DNA of 64,000 nucleotides from Pectobacterium araliae (GTDB taxonomy: Bacteria > Pseudomonadota > Gammaproteobacteria > Enterobacterales > Enterobacteriaceae), in contig NZ_AP028908.1 in NCBI RefSeq assembly GCF_037076465.1, forward strand, positions 310,001 to 374,000, written 5' to 3'. The notes under the pieces were generated by a model that saw only the letters and a list, made by a program, of their open reading frames with translations, did not search any database and was not told the origin of the DNA. Below, piece after piece: positions 1-10,249 of the stretch. A program made the translations under genes and the position numbers. Position 1 is the stretch's first letter. Each line of letters begins with the position of its first letter.

Positions 1-525
1 GGTGCATTTTGCGCCGTTCATCACGATGAAATCCGGTTCGAAACCTGCCAGTTCTTCATCGCTCGGGCGGATAAACATGTTTTTGACGAAATGCGCCTGC
101 CAGGCCACTTCCGTCACGAAACGCACGCTGAGACGACTGTCTGGATTGGCACCACAGAAGGCATCGATGATGAACAACCGCTTGCCGGACAACTGCGTGG
201 TGACGAGCTGTTTCAGGTGTGTCCAGGTTTCCTGGCTCAATGGGTGGTTATCGTTCTTACCTTTGCCTTGATCGGACCACCACACGGTGTCGCGGGTCAC
301 GTCATCACGCACGATGTATTTGTCTTTCGGGGAACGGCCGGTAAAGATGCCAGTATCAACGGCTATCGCACCCAGTTGGGTTTCGATGCCGCGTTCATAG
401 CCTTGTAGGGTAGGAGAGCGTTCTTCTTCAAAAAGCAGTTCATAGCTGGGATTGTAGACAATCTCGCGGACATCATGGATTCCATAAGCCGTCAGGGCTT
501 GCGGGGTAATACCGTTGATCTGCAT
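1..525 (-). CDS. pckA: Phosphoenolpyruvate carboxykinase (ATP), N-terminal part
   Basis: This is the first 175 codons of PEP carboxykinase, read on the minus strand and cut by the window edge. The family converts oxaloacetate and ATP to PEP and CO2, the first committed step of gluconeogenesis, in the cytoplasm. The start is the ATG at 525, preceded by a GAGGAG ribosome binding site. The translated stretch carries typical family landmarks: [16 protein letters not shown] near residue 60, FCGANPD near residue 124 and the conserved [11 protein letters not shown] further on. The catalytic C-terminal half lies outside the window. The identification rests on strong resemblance to the E. coli protein from memory. 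Confidence 0.95.
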   Translation of the reverse strand, partial: MQINGITPQALTAYGIHDVREIVYNPSYELLFEEERSPTLQGYERGIETQLGAIAVDTGIFTGRSPKDKYIVRDDVTRDTVWWSDQGKGKNDNHPLSQETWTHLKQLVTTQLSGKRLFIIDAFCGANPDSRLSVRFVTEVAWQAHFVKNMFIRPSDEELAGFEPDFIVMNGAKCT

Positions 526-683
526 GTTGCTACTCCTCAAGTTATAGTCATACTACTGAACATTGTAGGGAGTGAGCTTATTTTAACCGCGATAGCAATC
601 ATAAAATTAAATAAATTCATTATTAACTTTGCTTATTTAGAGTGTTTTAAAAATAATCACGGTGGTTTACTGGTGGGAAAATA

Positions 684-714
684 AGCAAAATAAAACGGAT
701 ACTTCCGTACCCGT
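684..714 (-). terminator. Rho-independent terminator after hslO
   Basis: On the minus strand an 8-bp stem (ACGGGTAC/GTATCCGT, one G-U pair) closes a GGAA tetraloop and is followed by TTTTATTTT. It sits just after the hslO stop and before pckA, so the two genes are probably transcribed separately. Confidence 0.75.
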
Positions 715-722
715 TAAAACGA

Positions 723-1592
723 TTAATGCAACAGATTTCCTGATGAATCGTGCCGGATCGCGCGGATGTCCAGCGAATTAAACAGGTAGTGCGTACCGCA
801 ATAATCACAGTTCATGTCAATTTCACCGTCCTGCTCGATCATCTCATTTACTTCCTGATCGGACAGCGTCATTAATGCATCTGCGCAACGATCGCGCGAG
901 CAGTGACAGCGGAATTCGACATCCTGCGGTTCATACACGGTCACCTCTTCCTGATGGTAAAGGCGGTACAGCACCTCGTTAGCAGGCAGAGAAAATAGCT
1001 CTTCGGCTTTGACCGTTGTGGTGAGCTGTGCCAGATGATCGAAATCATTGCGGTCGGCATCCTGCGCAGGTAATACCTGGAGTAACATGCCAGCGGCGGC
1101 CTGCTTGCCCTCGTGCTCGGCGGTACGGATAAACAACCGCGTTGGTAATTGCTCGGACTGCTGGAAATAGCTTTCCAGACATTCGGCAACGGTTTCTCCT
1201 TCTAAACCAACCACGCCTTGATAACGCTCACCGTCGGTTGGCGTAATCGTAATGACCAGATAGCCATTGCCGACCATCTCTTTCAGCGAACTCCCCGGTG
1301 CGATATCCCCTTGCAGACGGGCAACGCCGCGCATCTGCTGCTGGTGGTTGCCGTTAATCACCGCCAGTTTCAGCGGGCCATCACCCTGAAGCTGCACGGT
1401 AATATCACCACTAAACTTCAGCGTTGCCGTCAGCAGGCTGGTAGCAACCAGCATCTCGCCCAGCAGCGTTTGTACCGCAGAGGGATAGTCGTGGTTAGTC
1501 AAAATACGTTGATACGTCTCGTTAACTGTCACCAATTCGCCACGGACGGCATAATTTTCAAATAGATAACGATGTAGTTGGTCGTGAGCCAT
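723..1592 (-). CDS. hslO: Hsp33, redox-regulated holdase chaperone
   Basis: This 289-residue protein matches Hsp33, a cytosolic chaperone that is switched on by oxidative unfolding and holds unfolding proteins. The C-terminal redox switch is visible as CHCSRDRC (about residues 230-237) and CDYCG (about 263-267), the four zinc-binding cysteines in the CxC...CxxC arrangement. The length is normal for the family. It is the last gene of the igaA-yrfG-hslR-hslO run, 70 bp after hslR, and a terminator follows it. In E. coli hslR and hslO are co-transcribed heat-shock genes, and the same is likely here. Confidence 0.96.
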   Translation of the reverse strand: MAHDQLHRYLFENYAVRGELVTVNETYQRILTNHDYPSAVQTLLGEMLVATSLLTATLKFSGDITVQLQGDGPLKLAVINGNHQQQMRGVARLQGDIAPGSSLKEMVGNGYLVITITPTDGERYQGVVGLEGETVAECLESYFQQSEQLPTRLFIRTAEHEGKQAAAGMLLQVLPAQDADRNDFDHLAQLTTTVKAEELFSLPANEVLYRLYHQEEVTVYEPQDVEFRCHCSRDRCADALMTLSDQEVNEMIEQDGEIDMNCDYCGTHYLFNSLDIRAIRHDSSGNLLH

Positions 1593-1662
1593 GATGTTTT
1601 TCTCGTTGTAGTACGCGATGAGTAGTACGGCGAGCGTCGAGTCTTCTTTGAAGGGCGGCGCA

Positions 1663-2073
1663 TTATTCCTGATCGCTGTATTTAAATTTAATCAGATCGC
1701 GGCGCTCTTTTTTATCAGGGCGGCGATCGGGGTGTGGCATCGTCAGCGCATTCATTTTTCGCGCCTGCGTCACCTTTTCTCGCTTCTCAATGCTGGCTGC
1801 CGTTTCCTGATATAGCGCCTGCGCCTCTGTCGCACTTCTGCGCTGGCCGCTGACGGCCATAATGATCACGGTGCGTTCATCATTGCCCTGACGCAGTTTA
1901 ATCTCAGCATTCAGTTCGACCTGTTTGCTCGGCTTACCGCGTTGACCGTTATAGTGCACTTTGCCACCGTCGATCATCTCGCGGGCTATTGCTCGTGTTT
2001 TATAGAAACGGGCGGCCCAGAGCCATTTGTCCAGACGAACGGCGTCGTCGGCCTGCTCGGTAGCTTTCACCAT
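1663..2073 (-). CDS. hslR: Heat shock protein 15, ribosome-rescue RNA-binding protein
   Basis: This 136-residue basic protein matches Hsp15, which binds free 50S subunits that carry a stalled nascent chain. An S4-type RNA-binding domain occupies about residues 9-70, recognisable from [16 protein letters not shown] and [10 protein letters not shown]. The C-terminus is lysine and arginine rich. It begins 12 bp after the yrfG stop and ends 70 bp before hslO, so it is almost certainly in the same transcript. Confidence 0.95.
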   Translation of the reverse strand: MVKATEQADDAVRLDKWLWAARFYKTRAIAREMIDGGKVHYNGQRGKPSKQVELNAEIKLRQGNDERTVIIMAVSGQRRSATEAQALYQETAASIEKREKVTQARKMNALTMPHPDRRPDKKERRDLIKFKYSDQE

Positions 2074-2085
2074 AAATCCTCCTGA

Positions 2086-2772
2086 TTACCCTGCGTTAAC
2101 GGAGTGACGCAGAGCCGGTAGCAGCGCAAGATAGTCGTTCATTGACGGATGTTGCAGGAACGCCTTTTCCTGCTGGCCGGAGTCTGGGTTACGCACACCC
2201 AGACAGTAATGGATGCCGAAGGTTTTCGCAGCATCCAGAATCGGTTCGCTGTCATCCACGAACAGGGTTCTGGCAGGATTGAAACCAGTTTGCTGCTGTA
2301 CGGCTTGCCACAAGCGCTGATTCTCTTTTGGATACCCATAAGTATGGGTGGAAAGCAATAAATCAAGGTGCTGATCCAGCCCGGTATGTTCGATTTTTAC
2401 CGCCAGACTGTGTGGGTGGGCGTTGGTCAGCAGAATCGTCTCTTTACCGCATTCGCGCAGCGCCGCTAAAAATGGTGTGGTGTCATCGCGCAATCGAGCG
2501 CGTGTGCCGATATCCGTCGTCATTTGATAGATATCCAGCTCCAGACGCTCCGTCCAGTAATCAAAACAGTACCAGTTCAGCGTGTGTTGAACGGCCCGGT
2601 ACTCCTGCTCGATAAGCTGATGCGCCTGTTCAAGGCTGATCTGACGTTTTTCACTGAGCGACTGCGGCACCAACTGAAGCCAGAAATAGCTGTCAAACGC
2701 CAGATCGAGCAGCGTGCCATCCATATCCAGTATCACTGTGTCGATGTCATGCCAGTTAACGTGAGGGTTCAT
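2086..2772 (-). CDS. yrfG: GMP/IMP nucleotidase, HAD superfamily
   Basis: This 228-residue protein belongs to the HAD-like hydrolases. Motif I is DMDGTLLD (about residues 16-23), motif II is LLTNA and motif III/IV is FVDDSEPIL. E. coli YrfG dephosphorylates purine monophosphates such as GMP and IMP, and the length and gene position (between igaA and hslR) agree. The next gene starts 12 bp downstream. The substrate is taken from the E. coli orthologue and cannot be read from the sequence. Confidence 0.9.
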   Translation of the reverse strand: MNPHVNWHDIDTVILDMDGTLLDLAFDSYFWLQLVPQSLSEKRQISLEQAHQLIEQEYRAVQHTLNWYCFDYWTERLELDIYQMTTDIGTRARLRDDTTPFLAALRECGKETILLTNAHPHSLAVKIEHTGLDQHLDLLLSTHTYGYPKENQRLWQAVQQQTGFNPARTLFVDDSEPILDAAKTFGIHYCLGVRNPDSGQQEKAFLQHPSMNDYLALLPALRHSVNAG

Positions 2773-2870
2773 AACGACTCCAGATGTCGCGCCGTGCTAT
2801 AGGGATAATGCAGCAGAAGACGCGCAACGCTATTGTGACAACCGTCATTGTGACCATCGTGACGGGAAAC

Positions 2871-5063
2871 CTATTCCGCTAGGTTAGCATAATCACAAGG
2901 AGGGCACGATGCCGTTAGTGGGGAAGCCGGGGGGGGATTATCCGCGGATGAATTCGTCATCATATTGAAGCGTGAGGCGTAATAGCGCTGAATATCAGTA
3001 ACCCGTTTCTGGCTTCTGCGCATTTTAATACCGGTCAGAACTGCATTAACGATAAACATCACGGAAAAAAGCAGTAGCAGTAGGCAACTGCCGAGATAGC
3101 GCCAGACAGTAATGACATCGGGTTCGCTGTGCAGGCTGATGTGCTGCGTCCCGTTGGCATCGGTATTGAGCTGAGTGATGACGCCGGTGGCATTAAACGG
3201 CGTATGCAGCAGCATCGCCGAAAGCCGCTGGAGTTCCTGCCATTGCTCCGATGGACGATATTCATTGAGTGGCATCGGAGGGAGCGAGTGGTTAACGAAC
3301 TGTCGGCCCTCATCGCTGCGAATCAGGAATCCACCGGGTGGTGGGCTGTTCAGCGACTCAGTTGCGTTATTGATTTCCTGATAGAAGAATTTATCGGTGG
3401 AACTGTTGACCAATGACTCCAGCGTTTCTGCGCTGACGGCGGGCAGCACCACATTCATGCCTTTCAACTTGCCGGAATCGGCATCTTTTACCAACGTATT
3501 CCAGTTTTTGACATCGCTCAGATTCACCAAGGCATTTTTCAAGCGGGAGCAATCATTTTCCTGTTTACATAAATCCTGTGTTCTCAGGACGACGTCAGAG
3601 AAGTTCTTCATCAGAATCAGCCCTGACTTCTGGATCGTGGACGCTAATTGAGAATTGACCTGACCTTCTTGATCCGCTTGCGGATGGAGCTGGCTGTTGA
3701 CGGATTTAAGCAAGGCGGACGTTTTTTCGATCGTCTCGGATTCTGGCAGCGGTAACGGCGCGGCTTTGTTCCAGTAAATAGCGGAACAGTCGAAAGGACT
3801 GAAGGCATAGGACGATGGTGCGGAAACGGGGTGAATGCCTGCGGGCACATAGCACATCCCACTGCCGTGAACCGCCAGCGTGTCGCCAATGCGGAGCTGA
3901 GCTTTTTCCAGATCGCTGACCTGCGTGACCTCAATGCGCTGTGCGCCTTGAAGCCAGGCCAGGCTGAGTTTTAACGGTAGTTCGAGCGGCACGTTAGTGA
4001 CGAGCAACATCAGGCTGAGCAGTGAACCCGCAGCCAGCACCAGATTCCTGCCCCAGCGCTGTAGCGGAAAACATTTCACTTCATCGTGCAGCGAAAGGTG
4101 CTCACCTTGACGAATCACCTGGCGGTTGAGATAGATATCTACGTCCGTTTTCCGCCCCAGATCCTGCGTGATATAAGGCTGCCAGTGCGGTGGGTAGATC
4201 AGATCGATATTGCCGAGTGAGATGTTGCCGAGTGGCCCCTGATTGGATTCGCCAAACAAACCCAAGCCTTGTGGCGTGCCATGAAAGCAATGCACATCCC
4301 GCAATTCCTGAGAGGACGGCGACCGGAAAAGTTGCCATAAGCTCCAACCTGCCAGCAATGTCGACGTGCCGATCAGCCAAGGGAGGAAGGCGATAGGGCT
4401 ATTCAGGCTGATGAACAGGAGAAAAAAAGACAGGCAGAGCACGGCTGTTTCTTTCAGCCCTCTGGAGTGGTGTATGACGTGTTCTTCACGCGTTTCTTTG
4501 CGGATGGTGACCAGTTCCGAATGCTCACTGCCCTCCTGACGGATAGAGGCATTTGGCACGGGAATTTCAGCCGGTAACGGGGCTAGCGGACGATCGTCGA
4601 GGCATTCTGTTAGCGTATGGCCGTTTAGGGAAATGACCAGCGGGATCGAGCGTGTCTTAATCAGCTCGACGGTATTATTTTCGGTAATGAACTGTTCCCA
4701 ACTGGGCGGCAGATGAATTTCTTGGGTATCAATATAGTAGCGCCACTTATTCTTAACATCGGAGCTCAGGCCGTAGCGTGTAATGGTGTGGGTGATAGGG
4801 TACACCCGATTACTTTGCAGAGATCGCGGCAGTTTTGGCTGCGCATTCGGGATATCAAGCGGTGTGGTTTGTTGACTGTTTTCCTGAGCCAGATAACGCT
4901 CAATAGCGATCCGTTCATCTTCAGTTAACCGACGGGGAAGCGATTGCGAAACAGATAAAGGCGGAGCGGGCAGGAAACGGCGTCGCATACGGTAGCCGAC
5001 AAGACCTCCGATAACGATCAGACAGGCAAGCAATATCGCCAATAGGGTAAATATTGTGCTCAT
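2871..5063 (-). CDS. igaA: IgaA/UmoB family inner-membrane regulator of Rcs signalling
   Basis: This 730-residue protein matches IgaA (YrfF in E. coli, UmoB in Proteus), an essential brake on the Rcs envelope-stress phosphorelay in most enterobacteria. There is an N-terminal transmembrane helix (about residues 4-24), a cytoplasmic region, a hydrophobic pair near residues 205-245, another segment near 340-360, a long periplasmic domain with a conserved pair of cysteines (GMCYVP and FDCSA), and a final transmembrane helix near 655-675. It is slightly longer than the E. coli protein (about 711). It is the first gene of the minus-strand run ending in hslO. Confidence 0.93.
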   Translation of the reverse strand: MSTIFTLLAILLACLIVIGGLVGYRMRRRFLPAPPLSVSQSLPRRLTEDERIAIERYLAQENSQQTTPLDIPNAQPKLPRSLQSNRVYPITHTITRYGLSSDVKNKWRYYIDTQEIHLPPSWEQFITENNTVELIKTRSIPLVISLNGHTLTECLDDRPLAPLPAEIPVPNASIRQEGSEHSELVTIRKETREEHVIHHSRGLKETAVLCLSFFLLFISLNSPIAFLPWLIGTSTLLAGWSLWQLFRSPSSQELRDVHCFHGTPQGLGLFGESNQGPLGNISLGNIDLIYPPHWQPYITQDLGRKTDVDIYLNRQVIRQGEHLSLHDEVKCFPLQRWGRNLVLAAGSLLSLMLLVTNVPLELPLKLSLAWLQGAQRIEVTQVSDLEKAQLRIGDTLAVHGSGMCYVPAGIHPVSAPSSYAFSPFDCSAIYWNKAAPLPLPESETIEKTSALLKSVNSQLHPQADQEGQVNSQLASTIQKSGLILMKNFSDVVLRTQDLCKQENDCSRLKNALVNLSDVKNWNTLVKDADSGKLKGMNVVLPAVSAETLESLVNSSTDKFFYQEINNATESLNSPPPGGFLIRSDEGRQFVNHSLPPMPLNEYRPSEQWQELQRLSAMLLHTPFNATGVITQLNTDANGTQHISLHSEPDVITVWRYLGSCLLLLLFSVMFIVNAVLTGIKMRRSQKRVTDIQRYYASRFNMMTNSSADNPPPASPLTASCPPCDYANLAE

Positions 5064-5501
5064 GTCATCTCCATTCCAAAACGCGATGCTCCTTGTTCCT
5101 CTCGGAGTTTAACAAAATTATACAATCGATGATAACCCGTATGGCATTGTTTTCTTAGATTAATAACGTAATTGTGAATGGAATTAATTGTATAAGGTGA
5201 TGATAGTAACAAGCAAGAAGCACCTCTTGAATGAGGATAATCCTATTTTTTTTAAAATTATTGACTTGGGCGGTTGTTTCTCATATAGGATGTGTCCTGC
5301 ATGTTGCCCACACGTAAATTCATCTTCACGATAGTTGCAGCGAAGGCGGCTGTTAACGCACAATGTGGGCAGAATCAAAAAAGAATATTTACGATCTCTT
5401 CTTATTCAACAGCATGTCGTGTTCAGGTTGCGATAAACGCAGTCCCTCATGCGTGTTGGGGGGGAAGGCGCCGTTCTGGTCGTAACTCTCTGGGGGCATC
5501 A
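5064..5501. other. igaA-nudE divergent intergenic region
   Basis: This is a stretch of 438 bp between two divergent genes and is AT-rich in its left half. It must hold the promoters of igaA and nudE. I see no RNA gene or convincing operator. Short open frames that cross it have no ribosome binding site and no recognisable protein. Confidence 0.5.
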
Positions 5502-6059
5502 ATGAGTCATAACCTGAAAAAACCTAAAATCCTCAAGGTGGAAACGGTAGCGCGTTCGCGCTTGTTCAATGTGGAATCCGTCGATCTTGAATTTAGCAAC
5601 GGGGTACGCCGGGTTTATGAACGGATGCGCTCAAGCGGTCGGCAGGCGGTGATGGTTGTCCCAATCATTGATGATGAACTGTTGCTGATCCGCGAATACG
5701 CCGTCGGCATTGAGGAATACGAATTGGGTTTCCCTAAGGGACTGATCGATCCCGGTGAAACGGTTTTTGAAGCGGCTAATCGCGAACTGATGGAGGAAGT
5801 CGGTTTTGGTGCGGAAAAGCTGGAACTGCTGGCGACGTTAACCATGGCACCCTCCTATTTTTCCAGTCAGATGAATATTGTAGTGGCGCACGGGCTATAC
5901 TCGCAGAGCCTGGAAGGCGATGAACCGGAGCCCCTGCCGCAGGTTCGCTGCCCGGTAGGCAATATGATGTCGCTACTGCAAGAGCCCGATTTCCGCGAGG
6001 CACGTAATGTGAGTGCGCTGTTTCTGGCTCACGACTGGCTGCGTCGTACACCCCGCTAA
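5502..6059 (+). CDS. nudE: ADP compounds hydrolase, Nudix family
   Basis: This is a Nudix hydrolase of 185 residues, the same length as E. coli NudE, which hydrolyses ADP-ribose, NADH and Ap3A. The Nudix box is visible as GLIDPGETVFEAANREL followed by MEEVGF (about residues 84-106). The reading frame is open for 70 more codons upstream, but homology begins at MSHNLKKPKI, and GGGGG lies before this ATG. It diverges from igaA and converges on mrcA across a shared terminator. Confidence 0.94.
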   Translation: MSHNLKKPKILKVETVARSRLFNVESVDLEFSNGVRRVYERMRSSGRQAVMVVPIIDDELLLIREYAVGIEEYELGFPKGLIDPGETVFEAANRELMEEVGFGAEKLELLATLTMAPSYFSSQMNIVVAHGLYSQSLEGDEPEPLPQVRCPVGNMMSLLQEPDFREARNVSALFLAHDWLRRTPR

Positions 6060-6102
6060 TTTTTAATAAACCAACCTGTTTTTCATAAGCCAACATAGCA
6101 AA

Positions 6103-6132
6103 AAAGAAGGCGCAGTTTCCTACGCCTTCTTT
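6103..6132. terminator. Bidirectional terminator between nudE and mrcA
   Basis: The inverted repeat AAAGAAGGCG/CGCCTTCTTT encloses a 10-nt loop, with A-rich sequence on the left and T-rich sequence on the right. It can terminate both convergent genes. Confidence 0.75.
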
Positions 6133-6158
6133 GCTTTGTCTGATGCTATCAACGTTGG

Positions 6159-8714
6159 CTAGAATAATTCTTCGCTTTGTCCGTTATCCATCAGTGTGGT
6201 ACCGACTTCATGCACTTCATATTCTTTCGGCTGTGTACCGTCAATGAAGTATTCGGAACGGCTATTCCCGCCACCGTTAGACAACTTACCGCTGCTGCGG
6301 TCAATGACCACACTGACGATGCCTGGCGGCGGCGTCAACGGTTGCTCAGGTACACCATCCAGCGCGGCTTTCATGAAATCATCCCACGCAGGCTGCGCCG
6401 ATTTCGCACCACCTTCATAACCGGAGATCTGGTCTTTGATGGCGCCAGATGCGCTGCTGGCCCCAAGATCGCGGCGGTGATCGTCGAAACCGATCCAGAC
6501 CGAGGTCACCAGATTTGGGCCATAACCGGAGAACCAGGCATCTTTAGAACTGTTCGTTGTACCGGTTTTACCGCCGATATCACGACGTTTTAAATCACGA
6601 CCTGCGCGCCAGCCTGTTCCCATCCAACCCGATTCACCAAAGACGTTACTGTTCAACGCGTCTTTAATCAGGAAAGACAGCGGTGTGTTGATCACGTGCG
6701 GTGCATACGGCTGCGCTGCGCTTTGCTGTGCGGCCTCTGGTGTGACCGGCTCCAGCTCTGGTTGTGGCAAGCCTGGTGGCGGCGTTTCGTTTGATGTGGC
6801 AACATCTTCAACGTTAGTGGTTGCCAACACCGGTGAGCGTGGCGTTTCACCGTAAACCAGCGGCAGATTACAGGTATCGCAAACCACTTTTGGTGCAGCG
6901 GTAAAGACTGTGCCGCCCGCTTCGCTCTCTATCTTACTAATCAGATAGGGATCGACCAGATAGCCGCCGTTTGCCATGACGGCATAACCACGTACAACCT
7001 GTAGCGGCGTAAACGAAGCCGCACCCAACGCCAGCGATTCGGTATGGACGATATTCTGCGCCGGGAAACCGAAGCGTTGCAGGTATTCTGCCGCATAGTC
7101 GACGCCCATCGCACGCATGGCGCGCACCATGACCACGTTTTTAGATTGACCTAACCCCTGGCGCAAACGGATTGGGCCGTCATAGGTTGCTGGGGAGTTT
7201 TTGGGACGCCAGTCAGATCCTGCGCCCGCATCCCAACGGGTGATCGGTACGTCGTTCAGAATCGTTGCCAGCGTTAAGCCTTTGTCCATCGCTGCGGTGT
7301 ACAGGAACGGTTTGATGTTGGAACCAATCTGACGCAGTGCCTGTGTCGCACGGTTGAATTTGCTTTGGTTAAAGTCAAAACCGCCAACCAGTGCTTCTAT
7401 CGCACCATTTTTCGGGTTAAGCGAGACGATAGCAGAGTTGACGTCCGGCACCTGCGCCAGCCACCAGTCATCGTTCACTTTACGCACCCAAATCTGCTGG
7501 CCTGCCTGCACCACATCCGTTACGCGTTTTGGCGTTGGTCCTTGTTGCGTATCAGAACGATATGCGCGCGCCCAGCGCATGCCCGTCATCGGCAAGGCAA
7601 TGTTGCTGCCATCAGACAGGATCGCAATCGCGTTGTCAGCCGTGGTGCTGGTGACAATGGCCGGAGAGAGCGGGCCGTAGACTGGCAGCGCTTTCAGAGC
7701 CGCAATCATCTTCGCCTGATCCCAGACGCCTTCGCCTACTTTCCACAGGACTTTACTTGGGCCGCGGTAACCGTGGCGCATGTCATAGGCGAGAATATTA
7801 TTACGCAATGCATCCTGTGCGGCCGTTTGCAACTTTTTGGTGACTGTCGTGTAGACCTTATAACCGTCGTTATACGCATCTTCACCGTAGCGTTTGACCA
7901 TCTCCTGCCGTGCCATTTCCGCGACATACGGTGCGGAGAACGAAATTTCAGGCGCGTGATAATTCGCGACCAGTTTTTCGTTACGTGCCGCATCGTATTG
8001 CGATGGCGTGATGTAGTTTTCATCCTTCATTCGCGCAAGGACAACGTTGCGACGGGCAACGGCGCGGTCGTAGGAATAGAGCGGGTTGAACGTTGATGGC
8101 GCCTTCGGCAGGCCGGCGATCATCGCCATTTCGCTTAGCGTCAACTGGTCAACAGGACGACCAAAGTAAACCTGTGCCGCCGCGCCAACGCCATAGGCGC
8201 GATAGCCGAGGTAAATTTTGTTCAGATAGAGCTCAAGGATTTCATCCTTGGTCAGCAACTGCTCAATACGAATAGCCAGAAACACTTCCTTGATCTTACG
8301 AGTCAGGGTGCGTTCTGGGCTCAGGAAGAAGTTCCTGGCGAGCTGTTGCGTAATGGTACTCGCCCCTTGAGAGGCGTGACCAGAGGTGAGCGCGATAGAA
8401 GCGGCACGGATGATCCCGACGGGGTCGACACCGTGGTGATCATAGAAGCGGCTGTCTTCGGTCGCGATAAAAGCGTGTACCAACTCAGGGGGAATCTGGT
8501 TCAGCTTGAGCGGGATACGGCGTTTTTCACCAAATTGAGCGAGCAGCTCGCCATCGGCGCTGTAGACCTGCATTGGCGTTTGCAGCCGAACGTCTTTCAG
8601 CGTGGCGACATCGGGCAGTTGGGGTTCGATATAGCGGTACAAACCATATATCGAGGCAGCTCCCAGCAGAATGCAAGAGACTGCAAGGATGAATAGATAC
8701 TTTACGAACTTCAC
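6159..8714 (-). CDS. mrcA: Penicillin-binding protein 1A, bifunctional peptidoglycan synthase
   Basis: This 851-residue class A PBP polymerises glycan strands and cross-links peptides on the periplasmic face of the inner membrane. It has an N-terminal signal anchor (about residues 7-27). The glycosyltransferase domain contains EDSRFYDHHGVD and GASTITQQLARNFFLS. The transpeptidase domain contains the SxxK motif in GSNIKPFLY, the SKN motif in GQSKNVVMV and KTGTT. Between them lies an OB-fold region typical of PBP1A. The length equals that of the E. coli enzyme. It diverges from hofM as in E. coli. Confidence 0.97.
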   Translation of the reverse strand: MKFVKYLFILAVSCILLGAASIYGLYRYIEPQLPDVATLKDVRLQTPMQVYSADGELLAQFGEKRRIPLKLNQIPPELVHAFIATEDSRFYDHHGVDPVGIIRAASIALTSGHASQGASTITQQLARNFFLSPERTLTRKIKEVFLAIRIEQLLTKDEILELYLNKIYLGYRAYGVGAAAQVYFGRPVDQLTLSEMAMIAGLPKAPSTFNPLYSYDRAVARRNVVLARMKDENYITPSQYDAARNEKLVANYHAPEISFSAPYVAEMARQEMVKRYGEDAYNDGYKVYTTVTKKLQTAAQDALRNNILAYDMRHGYRGPSKVLWKVGEGVWDQAKMIAALKALPVYGPLSPAIVTSTTADNAIAILSDGSNIALPMTGMRWARAYRSDTQQGPTPKRVTDVVQAGQQIWVRKVNDDWWLAQVPDVNSAIVSLNPKNGAIEALVGGFDFNQSKFNRATQALRQIGSNIKPFLYTAAMDKGLTLATILNDVPITRWDAGAGSDWRPKNSPATYDGPIRLRQGLGQSKNVVMVRAMRAMGVDYAAEYLQRFGFPAQNIVHTESLALGAASFTPLQVVRGYAVMANGGYLVDPYLISKIESEAGGTVFTAAPKVVCDTCNLPLVYGETPRSPVLATTNVEDVATSNETPPPGLPQPELEPVTPEAAQQSAAQPYAPHVINTPLSFLIKDALNSNVFGESGWMGTGWRAGRDLKRRDIGGKTGTTNSSKDAWFSGYGPNLVTSVWIGFDDHRRDLGASSASGAIKDQISGYEGGAKSAQPAWDDFMKAALDGVPEQPLTPPPGIVSVVIDRSSGKLSNGGGNSRSEYFIDGTQPKEYEVHEVGTTLMDNGQSEELF

Positions 8715-8825
8715 CTGGGATTTTCCATTCAGTAGCGTTTGGACAGTTTATAAACAATCGGGCGCTAGTATAAAGGTAAGCCAGCACTGTGGATATGTTT
8801 ATTGGATAAGGAAATCGGGTTGAAC

Positions 8826-9677
8826 ATGGCTTATCACATCTGGCGGGTTGGCGTAGATATACAAAACGGCTTCATACGTGCGCTGGCGGTTCAATGCCGT
8901 CGCGATGGCTGGCAGCTTCGCCACTGGTGGCAATGTCCGCTACCAGACGATACGTTGCGCTCAGGTAGTCTACACCATACTGAGACGCTTTGTGAGGTCT
9001 TACGAACATGGCGTCGTTTACTGCCTAGCCACATTTCGCTACGGGTGGGGTTTCCCGCTCAGCTGACTTTACAACAGCATTTACCGCTGCCTGACCGGCG
9101 TCTACAGGAGCCGGAGCGGAGCCTCTACATCGAAACCCTGGCGGCGCGTAAGCTACCGATCAGCAGTGAATCGCTGGCGATAGACTATCGGGAAGATCCG
9201 CAGATGCAGGGGGCGCTGCTAGTGACCGCCGCACGTCGACAGGAAATTGATAAATGGCTGGTATGCCTGAATAACGCAGAGCTGCGCCCTGATGTGCTTG
9301 AGATCTCAACCTGTGCGCTTCGAGCGATGGCGCAGCGATCTGGGCTTGACGCTAACCGTCTGTTGCTGCATCGCCTGGTGGATGGCTGGCTGTGGGTCTC
9401 TCCGTTGAACCACGCCTTTCACTCAGGCGTGATACACCTTGATGAGCTGAATGACGAGACAGATATCTTATCAGTAGTAAGCACTCGCTATCAGTATGAT
9501 GTCGCTGATATAGCCTATTACTCTAGCGTCTCACCTGATTTACCCAGCCCGCAGACCGATGTACTACAGACGTGGTCGCCGTTAACGGTGTTTAACCACA
9601 TACAGCCGCCTCTGCCGAGTTTCCCCTCGGCTTTTGCGATCGCGGGTGGGTTGGCGTTGCGTCCTGAGGATGTCTGA
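8826..9677 (+). CDS. hofM: HofM, PilM-like DNA-uptake assembly protein
   Basis: This is the first gene of a five-gene operon whose order matches hofMNOPQ of E. coli and pilMNOPQ of type IV pilus systems. The 283-residue product starts MAYHIWRVGVDIQNG, resembling the actin-like fold of PilM where the first strand carries the phosphate loop. PilM proteins sit in the cytoplasm and bind the N-terminus of PilN. I chose the ATG at 8826, since the eight codons before it are not conserved in the family as far as I recall. hofN follows after two bases. The sequence is divergent, so most of the assignment comes from gene order. Confidence 0.85.
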   Translation: MAYHIWRVGVDIQNGFIRALAVQCRRDGWQLRHWWQCPLPDDTLRSGSLHHTETLCEVLRTWRRLLPSHISLRVGFPAQLTLQQHLPLPDRRLQEPERSLYIETLAARKLPISSESLAIDYREDPQMQGALLVTAARRQEIDKWLVCLNNAELRPDVLEISTCALRAMAQRSGLDANRLLLHRLVDGWLWVSPLNHAFHSGVIHLDELNDETDILSVVSTRYQYDVADIAYYSSVSPDLPSPQTDVLQTWSPLTVFNHIQPPLPSFPSAFAIAGGLALRPEDV

Positions 9678-9679
9678 CT

Positions 9680-10249
9680 ATGCTGCTGATTAATCTTTTA
9701 CCCTGGCGCAAAATCCGGATGCGCCAGCGGGCACGCCGTTGGTTAGGGCTATTGTGGCTACAGACAGGGTTGATGCTATGTCTTATCGCCGCGAGCTATC
9801 TGTTTTGGCAGCACAAACAGCAACGTGCACAGGATGAACTCAATGTAGCGGTGGCCCAGCAACAGCAACTGATGGCGCTGTATCAGCAAACACATCAGGC
9901 GCGGGAAACACTACGCCGCTATCAGGCGCAAGAACACGCTGAGGTGAGAGTCCGATATGACAATCGTCGTAACCTCCACTTGCTCGATCAGCTTGCAGGC
10001 ATGATGCCTGCACGCCTGTGGCTGACGGAAATGGCCGACCGCGGCTCGCATCTGCTGCTTTCCGGCGTGAGTGAAAATTATCACGATATCATTACGCTAC
10101 AGCACGCGTTATTACGCCATGCTTCCGTCGAACGCGTACAACTGCTCCAGACGTCCCGAGAGCGTGGTGTGAATACTGGGCTGCGCTTTTCCTTTCAGGC
10201 CAACTGGCGCGATGCAGACGCTTCCCCGCGGGAGGAAGGCCATGATTAA
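9680..10249 (+). CDS. hofN: HofN, PilN-like inner-membrane protein
   Basis: This 189-residue protein starts MLLINLLPWRKIRMRQRARR, the INLLPWR signature by which PilN binds PilM. One transmembrane helix follows (about residues 22-44), then a glutamine-rich coiled-coil segment and a periplasmic domain. It is translationally coupled: two bases separate it from hofM and it overlaps hofO by 8 bases. It should form the inner-membrane alignment platform for the secretin HofQ. Confidence 0.88.
   Translation: MLLINLLPWRKIRMRQRARRWLGLLWLQTGLMLCLIAASYLFWQHKQQRAQDELNVAVAQQQQLMALYQQTHQARETLRRYQAQEHAEVRVRYDNRRNLHLLDQLAGMMPARLWLTEMADRGSHLLLSGVSENYHDIITLQHALLRHASVERVQLLQTSRERGVNTGLRFSFQANWRDADASPREEGHD

Noticed and set aside
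5184..5378. Open frame of 64 codons on the minus strand between igaA and nudE
   Set aside because: No ribosome binding site and no recognisable motif; it spans the expected nudE promoter region and has AT-rich, non-coding-like composition.
5292..5501. Upstream extension of nudE by 70 codons
   Set aside because: The extra residues show no family similarity and homology to NudE begins at 5502.
7365..8096. Long open frame antisense to mrcA
   Set aside because: It is a shadow of the high-GC mrcA coding frame; PBP1A is well supported on the other strand.
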